Shown here: in pieces, positions 53,238-62,081 of the stretch | Layout of the letters: each line of letters opens with the position of its first letter | Position numbering within the stretch: the stretch's first letter is position 1 | NCBI GenBank assembly: GCA_964478815.1 | Contig: CAYZKY010000009.1 | Span: 1-64,000 of the forward strand | Direction of reading: 5' to 3' | DNA length: 64,000 bases | From: DASVNK01 sp964478815 | GTDB taxonomy: Bacteria > Verrucomicrobiota > Verrucomicrobiia > Limisphaerales > SXQI01 | Notes under the pieces: model-generated | Told to the model about the DNA's origin: nothing | Seen by the model: the letters and a program-made list of their open reading frames with translations, nothing else | Databases searched by the model: none | Made by a program: the position numbers and the translations under genes

Positions 53238-54692
53238 TTAAGGGACCGGCACCGGGCATTTGAACTCGAAAGCCTTGGGCTCGCTGCGAAGCCCGAGCTC
53301 GGCGGGATCGATCCGCCGGTCGAAATCGGCACGCTGGCCCGAGAGGATCGCCTCGGCCGCCTCGATCCCGGCAAGGCTGGCGAAATCGGTTTCGGTGCGG
53401 GCGATGAAATAGAGGTTCTCGAACGGCTTGAGCTCGTTCAGCAAGGCCATGCGAGCCGGATTCATCCAGTTGTCCCGATTCTGGGAGGCGTCCGCGCCGG
53501 GCAGGCGCAGCACGAGCGTGTCGTAAACCTTGGTCCGATCGATCAGTTTCGAGCGATGGCAATACTCGATCGTCTTCTCGATAAACTGTTGATCGTTTTC
53601 TTGGATCAGCGGCTCTTCGTCGTAGCAAAAATACTCGCAACAGATGCAACTTTTGCCCTCCGGCACCATCCGCCCATTGAAATTCGAGTAGTTCGTAATG
53701 CGCCCGATTCGCGTATCCGGGCAGGTCACGTTCAGCCAGGCTTGCGGGAACATCGACGGGCTGTTCTGGAACAGGTAAACGAGGATCGACGTCCGTTTCC
53801 GGAACACGGACGACTTTTTGGGATCCGGCTTCTTGCCGAGGACGGACTGCGCCAGCAACTCCAACGGAATGCTCGACGCGAGGTATTGCGGCTTGAATTC
53901 GATGGCTTCGCCGCCGATCTCCGCCGTGACGGCTTCCACCCCATTCGGCCTGGTCTTGATTCCGGTGACCTTGACGCTGTTGAAAATCCGGCCGCCGTGC
54001 TCGGTGATGCCCTTCGCCAGCGCATCCATGATCTGGCCGGTTCCCTCCGCCGGGTGCCGCCAGATGCCCTTGTACGTATTGACCTCCTTCTTCGAGAAGG
54101 TTCGTTCGAACGCCGCTTTCATCGTCGCGGCCAGACTCCGGTCATCGCCGTTCGTGTGATTGTCCGGAACCGGAATGTCGGCCCACCGCCGGCCGAGCAA
54201 TTTCTCCTGAAAGGCTTGCGAAAACACGCGCGTCGTGCGGAGCCCGCGCTTCTGATAAAAATATTCTTCGACGTTGCGGGGTTTGGCTCCGTTGCGCAAC
54301 ACCTGCGCCTTGGCGAAATCGACCACGCAGCCCAGGAACATTCCCCAAGGGAGGCCCCGACGCGCGCCTTGGAATGCCGGGGACTGATCGAAAATTACTC
54401 CCTTGTAGAGAATGCCTCCCCGATGCGGATACTCGCGATAATCGGACCCGAGCAGCTCGCTCCAGAACGCATCTACTTTGGCCAGGCGATTATACAGCTC
54501 CTTGCGGCCGACATCGATGGTAAAGTCCTTGTGGTGCAGGGAGCGCATCAGCCCGCCGGAGAACTTGTCGCGCTCGAGCAGAACGGGCTTCAGGCCGGCC
54601 TTGGCCAGCACATAACCAGCCGAGAGGCCGGAGGGACCGGCGCCCAGCACGAGGGTATGCACGGATTCGCTTTTCATGTCTGATTTAATCAT
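53238..54692 (-). CDS. FAD-dependent amine oxidoreductase-like protein
   Basis: This protein of about 484 residues has an FAD-binding Rossmann motif LVLGAGPSGLSAGYVLAKAG, the second flavin contact LLERDKFSGGLMRSL, and a C-terminal FENLYFIARTETDFASLAGIEAAEAI. It resembles the protoporphyrinogen oxidase/UDP-galactopyranose mutase-like oxidoreductases found in exopolysaccharide clusters. A nucleotide-sugar redox or mutase reaction is plausible but not shown. The ATG at 54692 places the flavin motif near residue 15. It sits 114 bp downstream of the short UDP-sugar dehydrogenase gene. Confidence 0.83.
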   Translation of the reverse strand: MIKSDMKSESVHTLVLGAGPSGLSAGYVLAKAGLKPVLLERDKFSGGLMRSLHHKDFTIDVGRKELYNRLAKVDAFWSELLGSDYREYPHRGGILYKGVIFDQSPAFQGARRGLPWGMFLGCVVDFAKAQVLRNGAKPRNVEEYFYQKRGLRTTRVFSQAFQEKLLGRRWADIPVPDNHTNGDDRSLAATMKAAFERTFSKKEVNTYKGIWRHPAEGTGQIMDALAKGITEHGGRIFNSVKVTGIKTRPNGVEAVTAEIGGEAIEFKPQYLASSIPLELLAQSVLGKKPDPKKSSVFRKRTSILVYLFQNSPSMFPQAWLNVTCPDTRIGRITNYSNFNGRMVPEGKSCICCEYFCYDEEPLIQENDQQFIEKTIEYCHRSKLIDRTKVYDTLVLRLPGADASQNRDNWMNPARMALLNELKPFENLYFIARTETDFASLAGIEAAEAILSGQRADFDRRIDPAELGLRSEPKAFEFKCPVPVP

Positions 54693-54806
54693 CGGCGGAG
54701 CCTTCCGGGCGCCGCCCACTTGCCTATTCTCTCGGATCGAAGCGCTGAAGTTCCCCAACTAAAATTGGCCATCAACACCCGCTGATTGGCAATTGGCGGG
54801 ATTCGA

Positions 54807-55559
54807 TCAATTCGCCCGCCATCCCTTCCAGCCGTCGATGCCGGCATTGTCGACCTTGATCTGGTTGGATTTTTCCACGGCGTCCAAAATGCCCGAAGTG
54901 AAATTCTGCTTGAGGATGCGAATATTGGGCATCACGCAATGCCCCCCAATCACCCCGGGGAAGTATTTGACCGGCGGGAAGAAACCGATCTCCTCGTAAA
55001 AGGAGATGACGTCGTCGTAATTCGCGCCGACGGCTTGGCAATACCGCTCCACCTCCTGCGCCCAGGCAATCATGACTCCGAAATAGGTCGTCTCGGTGAG
55101 CTTGGCCAGCTCCGCTGCTTCCGGCGTGCCCACGACCCGGGTCTTCATCCCCACCGTGGCAAAATGCTCCGCGGCACGCTGGCCGACCTCCAAGGTCATG
55201 CCCCCCACGAACTTCACGTAATGCATCATGTCCTGCTGCATCTTGGCGTGCTTGCCGCGCACCGGGCTGTAGGCGAGCGCCGTGGTCCCCGCCTTTTGCG
55301 AAATGCGCCGGGTGGTGCCGGGGCCGACGGTGCTATTGATAATCGTCAACTGGGGTTTGTACTTTTCGATGTAACGCGCCACCTCGGTCACGAATCTGGC
55401 GTCCTCCAAGTACGGGAAGCACACATGCATGATCTCGCACTGGGGTATATCCGCCACCGGCTGAATATCCACCCCATGCGTCTCATGTTTCGTCCGCAGA
55501 ATTTCGCGCAGCGGACCGCCCACTTCCCCAAGACCGACAATCAAGACTTTTGTTCCCAT
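54807..55559 (-). CDS. Short UDP-sugar dehydrogenase-like protein
   Basis: This protein of about 250 residues has the N-terminal NAD domain (VLIVGLGEVGGPLREIL), the central helices (LAKLTETTYFGVMIAWAQEVERYC) and the catalytic Cys loop GVIGGHCVMPNIRIL of UDP-glucose/UDP-ManNAc dehydrogenases. The C-terminal UDP-binding domain, about 170 residues in normal family members, is missing. The natural stop and flanking intact genes argue against a sequencing break. It may use a partner domain, act on a different substrate, or be a decayed enzyme. It starts three bases after the GT4 stop. Confidence 0.82.
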   Translation of the reverse strand: MGTKVLIVGLGEVGGPLREILRTKHETHGVDIQPVADIPQCEIMHVCFPYLEDARFVTEVARYIEKYKPQLTIINSTVGPGTTRRISQKAGTTALAYSPVRGKHAKMQQDMMHYVKFVGGMTLEVGQRAAEHFATVGMKTRVVGTPEAAELAKLTETTYFGVMIAWAQEVERYCQAVGANYDDVISFYEEIGFFPPVKYFPGVIGGHCVMPNIRILKQNFTSGILDAVEKSNQIKVDNAGIDGWKGWRAN

Positions 55560-55562
55560 ACC

Positions 55563-56738
55563 TTAATTATTCTCAACCAACGAATCGACCAAACGGTAAT
55601 AGCCCTCTTTCTGGGCCTCCCAGTTGAATTTCTCGTTAAACCGAATCGCATTCCCGGCCAGATCCCGCCGGGCCTGCGGATTGCGATAGAGCTGCAGAAT
55701 CGAATCCGCCAGTTCCTTTTCGTCGCCCGGTTTCACGAACTTCACCATTTGATCGTCGAAATAAGTTTGAATCGTTTCCGTGCGGGTCACGATGGACGGA
55801 ATCCCGAGATGGACATACTCCATCAGTTTGAGCGGCAACATGTACCGCGTAAACTCATCGTACAGGATCGGAATGACCCCTACATCCGCCTGGCTCAAAA
55901 ACGCCGGCAGCTTTTCGAGCGGCATCCGTCCATGGAATTTCACGATAGCGCCCAACCCCAGCTCGGCCGCCACGCCCTGAATTCGCTCGTAGTCGTCCCC
56001 ATGACCAATGACCAGAAACTCCAGGTCCGGCGTTTGATCCTTGATCCGCCCAATGGCCCGCAAGGCGACCTCGAGCCCGTGCCGTCGGGCGACGGTGCCA
56101 TGATAAACGAGCCGAAACTTATTGTCCGCCCGGACGTGACCGTTCAGCCTCGCTTTGAAGATGTGCGGGTCAGGCACATTCATCAAGACCTCGAACTTGC
56201 TGGCGGGATTCCCATGCCGGATCAGCGCATCGCGATGCGGCACATGCACCGCCAGCGCCCGATCCGCAAATCGGATGCTCAACCGTTCGATCCAGGTGAT
56301 CAGCCGCACCATCCAATTGTCCGCCTTCTTAAACTTGCAGATGTACAGTTCCGGCATCAGATCGTGGACATCCAGAATCACCTTCGCCCCCATCAATTTC
56401 GGCAGGAGAGCGGTGAAGACCAGAAAATCCGGCATGGTGTGGACGTGGATCAAATCGTATCGATTCTTAACATGGAGCCGGGCAAGCAGGAAGCTGGCTT
56501 TAACGAAAAACCAGAGGTAGATGAGCATGTAGCGCAGGGTGCTGGCCCCCTGGTACCTCCCCACGGCCAGGGGATACAAACGCACTCCCATCAATTCTTC
56601 GGAGCCCTTCGAGGCGCCATCCTCCGTGCAAATAAAGTGGATCGTATCCCCCCGCGCGGCCAAGGCTTCCGCCTCCCGGCGGACCCTCGGGTCGCTCTTG
56701 TAGAAGGTGTAGGCCACCATGCACACCTTTTTCGGCAT
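55563..56738 (-). CDS. Glycosyltransferase family 4
   Basis: This GT-B enzyme of about 391 residues has an N-terminal acceptor domain (VCMVAYTFYKSDPRVRREAEAL, DLIHVHTMPDFLVFTA, VILDVHDLMPELY) and a C-terminal donor domain (FRLVYHGTVARRHGLEVALRAI, FLSQADVGVIPILYDEFTRYMLPLKLMEYVHLGIPSI) with Glu in the EYVHLGIP position of the GT4 motif. It transfers a sugar from a nucleotide donor to the lipid-linked repeat unit. The ATG at 56738 is preferred to a TTG two codons earlier. It sits between the NodB-like gene upstream and the short dehydrogenase gene downstream. Confidence 0.91.
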   Translation of the reverse strand: MPKKVCMVAYTFYKSDPRVRREAEALAARGDTIHFICTEDGASKGSEELMGVRLYPLAVGRYQGASTLRYMLIYLWFFVKASFLLARLHVKNRYDLIHVHTMPDFLVFTALLPKLMGAKVILDVHDLMPELYICKFKKADNWMVRLITWIERLSIRFADRALAVHVPHRDALIRHGNPASKFEVLMNVPDPHIFKARLNGHVRADNKFRLVYHGTVARRHGLEVALRAIGRIKDQTPDLEFLVIGHGDDYERIQGVAAELGLGAIVKFHGRMPLEKLPAFLSQADVGVIPILYDEFTRYMLPLKLMEYVHLGIPSIVTRTETIQTYFDDQMVKFVKPGDEKELADSILQLYRNPQARRDLAGNAIRFNEKFNWEAQKEGYYRLVDSLVENN

Positions 56739-56759
56739 AGGCAAACTTCTGAAAACCGG

Positions 56760-58421
56760 CTAATTCGCCAGGACCATTTCCGCTTTTCCGCGAGCCCCCG
56801 AAGGCCCGGAATGTCGAATCGAATCCCTTGGGGAAACCCCCTCTGAAAGTGAAAGCCGCACATGGCGCCGGCCCCCGATTGCCGCTTCAACCTGGCGCAA
56901 CTGCCCGGAATCGGTCGACCAGGTTAATCGCAATGCCACATCCTCCTCCTGAGTTGCCGGAACCTCGGCCAGGCTGACCACCACATCATCCCCTTCGCCA
57001 CGAGTGTTCTGAAACTGGATCTGGCGTCGTTTGCCGAACCATTCGACGGCCTGTTTCGCGGTGGCGAACCAGGCGCCGCGCTCGTCGAGTCGCTTCAGAA
57101 AGGACTCGTAAAACGAGCCCCACAACCGCTCCGGCACCAGACTCCGGTCGTGCCAGTTCAAAGTCACGGTTCCCCCGGCTTCCGCGGCGTGATCCATGAT
57201 CCGCTCGCAGAGCTCCCACGCCTCCCCGGGGCGAAGATTCATGCGATCCGGAAAGAATAACGCGCAATCCTGGACATGCATCGGCAGCTCGAGCATCCGG
57301 GTCGAAGACAGAGGACGAAAGACCTGAGTCGTGCCGGCCTTGTACCCGGCCGCCTCGTTATACCCGGAAGTCGATTCGTACTGGAAACCCGCGCGGTCCA
57401 ATAATTCGTGGGAACCCTTGTCGAAATACAGCCAGTGCATGCGCACCCCCGCCGGCGGCTCTCCCGTCACGGACGCCATCCGAGCCGATTCGTCTCGCGC
57501 TGCACCTTCTGCCGACCACGCATCGATGCCGTGCAACGCCACCTCGCATCCGGCTTCCTGCACCATCTTGACGTAGCGGGGAATCTCCGTGACATCGTAG
57601 CGAACGCCGCGCTTGGCATGGTCGGTCCGGCCGCAAGGCGAGCCTGGACGGTTCTTGATCGGAATAATAAAGAACGTCGAAGGCTTGCCCCCCTCGACCT
57701 GCAGATACCGCGAAAAGGGTTCCCAATAGTCCTCCGCCACCCCCATCTGGACCAAGGGCAACTGCAACGCCGCCAGGACGTTCCGGCTCATCTCTCCAAC
57801 GGTCTTGCGCCCGGTGGTCCAATCGATGATCGACCCGACCGTCGCCCGGTAGAGAAAGCCCGCCATGGTGTGATCGAATCGATGCTGGCGCAGGCGCAGA
57901 AAATCGATGTCGTGCGTCAAACAGCAGATGAACGGCCGCCCTGCCGGAGCCGGAGGAATTTCCACCACCACCAATCCGGCCTGAACCATCAACTTTCGGA
58001 GAATCTGAATATGCCGATCCAAGGTGGGGATTGCGGCATGCGAGGCGGGTTGGCCGATCGTCAGCAGATACTCGATCTCAGCCCAAAGCTGGTAGCCGAG
58101 CTGCACGGTCAGCGTCGCTTGCGAACTCTGTTTCGCGCAATACCCCGGCGCCGGTCCGGTCATAGCCGACGTGTAGAGCGGAATCTCCTCGCCTTCCACC
58201 GTCGCCAGCGCCTGCGGCACGGTGGCGGATGGAGCAACGCCCCCCTCCGCACCATGAACAATCCGAAGCCGGACTCCCGGCGCTTCGGCCGCGGCATCCT
58301 GACCGGCGATGACAACGTCGTACGTCCGTCCGGCGCGATACGGTTCCCACGGCGTCTTGAAGAGTTGGAAAAACTCTTCCACGATCCGCAGCTCCTTCGG
58401 ATTTGCGATAACTCCGATCAT
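56760..58421 (-). CDS. NodB-like deacetylase-related protein (second copy)
   Basis: This protein of about 553 residues has an N-terminal segment of about 150 residues, then a NodB-like domain: ICCLTHDIDFLRLRQ near residue 170 (THDxD variant of the catalytic motif) and CEVALHGIDAW near 297. The second His of the usual HxxxH metal-binding motif is replaced by Ala, so metal binding would be altered. Later HWLYFDKGSHELLDRAGF and TLNWHDRSLVPERLW keep the barrel pattern. A C-terminal beta-sandwich follows. The ATG at 58421 overlaps the stop of the other NodB-like gene by four bases (ATGA), implying a coupled pair. Confidence 0.8.
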   Translation of the reverse strand: MIGVIANPKELRIVEEFFQLFKTPWEPYRAGRTYDVVIAGQDAAAEAPGVRLRIVHGAEGGVAPSATVPQALATVEGEEIPLYTSAMTGPAPGYCAKQSSQATLTVQLGYQLWAEIEYLLTIGQPASHAAIPTLDRHIQILRKLMVQAGLVVVEIPPAPAGRPFICCLTHDIDFLRLRQHRFDHTMAGFLYRATVGSIIDWTTGRKTVGEMSRNVLAALQLPLVQMGVAEDYWEPFSRYLQVEGGKPSTFFIIPIKNRPGSPCGRTDHAKRGVRYDVTEIPRYVKMVQEAGCEVALHGIDAWSAEGAARDESARMASVTGEPPAGVRMHWLYFDKGSHELLDRAGFQYESTSGYNEAAGYKAGTTQVFRPLSSTRMLELPMHVQDCALFFPDRMNLRPGEAWELCERIMDHAAEAGGTVTLNWHDRSLVPERLWGSFYESFLKRLDERGAWFATAKQAVEWFGKRRQIQFQNTRGEGDDVVVSLAEVPATQEEDVALRLTWSTDSGQLRQVEAAIGGRRHVRLSLSEGVSPRDSIRHSGPSGARGKAEMVLAN

Positions 58422-59446
58422 CGAACAACCAGGGGGGGCGGTGTGGCTGCGGCCGCTGGTGGCGCAAAGGCTGCCCATGCGTGCTTTCTCCAGAATCCCG
58501 CCAAATCCTTCGGCAGCGGATTCCAATACGCGCCTTCGTACTCGGCCCGCACATGTTGGAGCAACTCTTCCAAATAGCGGCTCGGGTAATCGTGCTCGCT
58601 GCCGCCAGGGCCAAAGTCCATGTAGTCTGGATGCACGTTCACCAATGCCATGCCGCCATGTTTGGCGATCCAGGCCAGCTTCTGTTTCCAGATCCCGATA
58701 TCGCGCTGCTGCAAGAACCGGAAAAGCGTCGAATCCTGGGCCAGCGTGTAGGGCAGCTCCACATAACCCTTCCCGCCTTTCGGGCTGGGAATCATGAAGG
58801 GGAAGATCGTTCCCACCCCATCCGGTTGCGGTTCGAACGGATCGGTGTCGAAGCCGGACGCATCGTATTCGATATTCAGGTCGTGCAGCCACTCGAACTC
58901 GTGATGCATGAACCCGGAACGAAATCCGACCGCCTCCCAGTCCTGCAGGTAAGTGTTGATGCGCCGCGCATTTTCTCGAAAAATTTCGCGCGAACGATAC
59001 AACTTGCCATCGTGGCGCAGATCGTGAACCCCCACCTCGAAGCCCGCGTCGACGATCCGTGCTCGAACTTCCGCCGAGAGCCTATACTCGCCCTCAGGCA
59101 CAAAATTGAAGGAACCGGCAAACCCAAGCCGTCGATCCAGCTCCAGCAAGCGTTCCACTCGTTCAAACCCACGCGCACCTTCCACGTCGTGCGTCAGGAT
59201 GAACGCGAATTTCTTCCCGCCAGGCCAGCCCTCCCACCGGGCCGGCGGACGGGCGGCGGACGGATCGATCGGCCAGACGGCCCGCGATCGTTCCAAGGCC
59301 TGCCTCGCCAGCACTCGGCGGAGCATCAACCGCAGCCGGGCAGGAATGAACGGCTTCGCGTCGTAATATAAACGGCGGAGAAGGGACAAGGGGAGATGTG
59401 GGTTGCCCTGCGAGAAATCCGCATGCAGGGCTTGTCCGCCCTCCAT
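58418..59446 (-). CDS. NodB-like polysaccharide deacetylase family protein (first copy)
   Basis: This protein of about 342 residues has a short basic N-terminus (LLRRLYYDAKPFIPARLRLMLRR) and a NodB-like barrel: FAFILTHDVEGARG near residue 85 (Glu at the second acidic position), FEVGVHDLRHDGKLY near 142 (HxxxH intact), RSGFMHHEFEWLHDL and GGMALVNVHPDYMDF. It probably deacetylates a sugar of the repeat unit. The start is uncertain: ATG 59446 is used, while the open frame to 59572 crosses GC-rich inverted repeats and looks non-coding. It overlaps the downstream NodB-like gene by four bases. Confidence 0.8.
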   Translation of the reverse strand: MEGGQALHADFSQGNPHLPLSLLRRLYYDAKPFIPARLRLMLRRVLARQALERSRAVWPIDPSAARPPARWEGWPGGKKFAFILTHDVEGARGFERVERLLELDRRLGFAGSFNFVPEGEYRLSAEVRARIVDAGFEVGVHDLRHDGKLYRSREIFRENARRINTYLQDWEAVGFRSGFMHHEFEWLHDLNIEYDASGFDTDPFEPQPDGVGTIFPFMIPSPKGGKGYVELPYTLAQDSTLFRFLQQRDIGIWKQKLAWIAKHGGMALVNVHPDYMDFGPGGSEHDYPSRYLEELLQHVRAEYEGAYWNPLPKDLAGFWRKHAWAAFAPPAAAATPPPLVVR

Positions 59447-59466
59447 GGCGCGATTTGCGCGTCGAG

Positions 59467-59575
59467 CGCCGCTTCGGGCGGCGTCCGACGCCGGGACTTT
59501 TGCTGACGCGTTTCGCCAGCCGACTTTGCCACGCGCGCCTACACGCGGGGCTTTGCCTTCAGACGAAGGCAAAAT
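59467..59575. repeat. GC-rich inverted repeats between the Wzc-like and deacetylase genes
   Basis: The gap downstream of the Wzc-like gene contains a perfect hairpin CGCCGCTTCGGGCGGCG near 59467-59483 and another, TTGCCTTCAGACGAAGGCAA, near 59556-59575, with a GC-rich stretch between. They may act as a processing or attenuation site in the long transcript; neither has a following T-run on the minus strand. Confidence 0.45.
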
Positions 59576-59599
59576 GATCGGGGGATCGGACGATTGGGC

Positions 59600-62002
59600 T
59601 CAAATATCCTGGTTGAGCGATTTGGGCCCATAGGTGTGCGTCTTGTTCAGAACGGTCACTAAATTGGTGCGGGATGAGGCGAGCAGCTTCTGGGCGCGCT
59701 CCACCTTTTCGCGGTCGGTTTCCTCGGCCTCGATCACCAGCAGCGTCCTTTCCACCTGGCTGGCCAGGCGCAACGAACCGCTGGTTTGGTCGATCGGCGG
59801 CAAATCGAAAATGATATAATCGTAATCGCTCGCCTTCAACTTCGGCAGGAGGTCGCTGAAACTCTGCACGATGCTTGCACCGTTGACGCTCCGGCCCGTG
59901 GTGGCTAGCGCAGTCAGGTTCTGGCGCACCAGCGCGTGGTCGGCCCCCTTGGGTGTCTCGTCCGGCAATCCGGGATTCGGCCGCCCTTTTGCGAAAAAGG
60001 TCACCGCCACCTTGTTCCGCTCGAGGCCGATGTAAAGCACGTTCCTTTCGACATCGCGGGATAATGCCGCGGCCAGCCCGGTGGCCAGGCGGGTCACGCC
60101 GGCCCCCTTGTTGCAACTCGTCAATCCGACGATCTTCGGTTTGTGCAGATCCCCGGCATAGGACATGACTACCCGGTCGCGCAACGCTTCGTAATACGGA
60201 AGCATCGGATCGTTCTCATCCCACGGCTGCACTTCCCCGTCGAAAAAGCCTGTCACTTCCGGCAACGCCCGTCCGTCGGTCGGCGCCGGCAGCCTCAGCA
60301 TGGAATGTCCATTGGCTCCAAAATCAGGGATCGCCGCGAAAATCGGCAGTTTGAGCGCCGCCTCGACCTCTTTCGCCCGCTTGAACGTCCGATCGAGGTA
60401 AAGCTCCGAAACAAACGCCAGCAACAGCCCCACTGCCAGACCGCCCGCGATGCAAAGGGCAATCATCTGGTAGAATTTCTTGGTGTCCCGCCCGGAGAAC
60501 CCGGCGGCCTGCACCACGCTGATGTTGTTGATCTTCGCCACGTCCAGAGTCTCCTCGACACGCGCCCGATCAAGCTGGTCCGTCAAGTACGCCAGCCTCT
60601 TTTCGAACCCGTCTTTTCGTCGCTGCAAATCGAGGATTTGCACCTCCAACCCATCGATCAGGTTCGCCCGGGCCACCACATCCGCCTGCTGCCGCCGTTG
60701 AGCCTGCAATTTCCCGTTCAAGCCTTGGATCTGTTCCCGGGCCGCCTGATAATCGAAAACCGGAATGATGGGACGGGACGGTGCCGGATTGGCAGCCGTC
60801 GCGGGAGCAGGCGCACCGGCCGTCGTCGGCCGGGCGGCACCCCTTTGCCGCTGCGCCACGAGCGCGGCGGGATCGATGCCCAATTCCTTGATCGAACGCT
60901 CGGTGTCCTCGATCAATTGGCGATGCTGGGTAATCACCCGGCTTCCCGGCTTCCATGTCGCCAGGAGCCGCAGTTCGTCCGCTTTCAGACTCGCGAGCTG
61001 CTGGTTCAGTCGTTCATAGCCCGCGAGGACCGTGGGAGACGGCATTTCCGGTTCCGGCGCCTCCGCCTCCTCCACCGTGTTGGTCGCGGGTTGAGTGGCT
61101 GCGGCCGCTAAATTCGTCTCGCTGGCTGCACTCGTCACCGCATTGGTCGTGGTCGCAGCCGCCGTCGCCACCTGGTTTGTTTCGCCGCTCCCCGCGGGTG
61201 CATTGGTCGTTGCCCCCAGCTCCGCCGGGCGTTTCATCGCCTCGTTATACAGCGCCACGCGTTCCGCCAGACTGCCTTCGGTTTCGAATATGGCTTTGCG
61301 GATCAGGCTCAGTTCCGTGGTGATTTCCAGCTTCGCCTGATCCAGCGAGAGCACCGCCGCCTGCTTCTTTTTATCGCGCAAGGCATTCTCCGCCTCCGTC
61401 AGCCGGTTCCTCACATCGTCCACCTGCGCGGTCAAGAATTCCAGACTGCCCGAAGGCCGGTGAGCCTCCCCATGACGCCTCAAATATTCGGTGATAATCT
61501 GCGACAAGGTTTCCTGCGCCACCTGCGGATCGCGATGCTTCAAACTCACATTGATCACGCTGCTGTTCCGGCCGACCCCGACCGTCATGTTGCGAAGCAC
61601 CTGCCCCATGGCCAGGGCTTCGCCGCTCGTCGCATTGGTGTCGCTCGGCTGGTCGGAGACGATGCGCGCCGCCCCCACCGCCTTGACCGCCGCCCGCACG
61701 GTGTCCGCGTTCCGCAAAATCTCCATTTCGGAATTAAGGATCGTTTCGCCGCGGGCATCTGGCGAACGGACCATCGTGCCGTCCGGCAGCGAATTCACCG
61801 GCGCTTTGATGTCGTTAATGTAGCGGACCAGGAGCTTGGCATCCGATTGCGGCAAAGGCTGCTGCAACACAAACACCGCGGCCGCGCCGCCGATCCCCAG
61901 CAGGGTGCAAAGGATGATCTTCCACTTCTGCCGGAACAGAATATAGGCCACGTCTTGGGCCTTCAGGCCGCCGCCCGGATTGGTTGCGTCTTTTGGGTTC
62001 AT
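59600..62002 (-). CDS. Wzc/GumC-like chain-length protein with degenerate kinase domain
   Basis: This 800-residue inner-membrane protein has an N-terminal helix (about 28-48), a periplasmic Wzz-type region with a coiled coil and a low-complexity Ala/Thr/Asn insert (about 255-320), a second helix near 505-525, and a C-terminal BY-kinase-like domain. In that domain the Walker A reads LTSCNKGAGVTRLATGL, without the Lys-Ser/Thr of GKS/T, and the A' Asp is replaced (NVLYIGLERNK), while the Walker B-like YDYIIFDLPPI remains. No tyrosine cluster ends the protein. It therefore probably controls chain length and export without kinase activity. AAAGG precedes the ATG at 62002. Confidence 0.9.
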   Translation of the reverse strand: MNPKDATNPGGGLKAQDVAYILFRQKWKIILCTLLGIGGAAAVFVLQQPLPQSDAKLLVRYINDIKAPVNSLPDGTMVRSPDARGETILNSEMEILRNADTVRAAVKAVGAARIVSDQPSDTNATSGEALAMGQVLRNMTVGVGRNSSVINVSLKHRDPQVAQETLSQIITEYLRRHGEAHRPSGSLEFLTAQVDDVRNRLTEAENALRDKKKQAAVLSLDQAKLEITTELSLIRKAIFETEGSLAERVALYNEAMKRPAELGATTNAPAGSGETNQVATAAATTTNAVTSAASETNLAAAATQPATNTVEEAEAPEPEMPSPTVLAGYERLNQQLASLKADELRLLATWKPGSRVITQHRQLIEDTERSIKELGIDPAALVAQRQRGAARPTTAGAPAPATAANPAPSRPIIPVFDYQAAREQIQGLNGKLQAQRRQQADVVARANLIDGLEVQILDLQRRKDGFEKRLAYLTDQLDRARVEETLDVAKINNISVVQAAGFSGRDTKKFYQMIALCIAGGLAVGLLLAFVSELYLDRTFKRAKEVEAALKLPIFAAIPDFGANGHSMLRLPAPTDGRALPEVTGFFDGEVQPWDENDPMLPYYEALRDRVVMSYAGDLHKPKIVGLTSCNKGAGVTRLATGLAAALSRDVERNVLYIGLERNKVAVTFFAKGRPNPGLPDETPKGADHALVRQNLTALATTGRSVNGASIVQSFSDLLPKLKASDYDYIIFDLPPIDQTSGSLRLASQVERTLLVIEAEETDREKVERAQKLLASSRTNLVTVLNKTHTYGPKSLNQDI

Positions 62003-62081
62003 GCGAACCTTTCGGTTAGTGTTGCCAAAGGGTTGGTCAGGGTTGGAAGAAAACGGGGGATCCGTTGCTGCGTCGGTAGAT

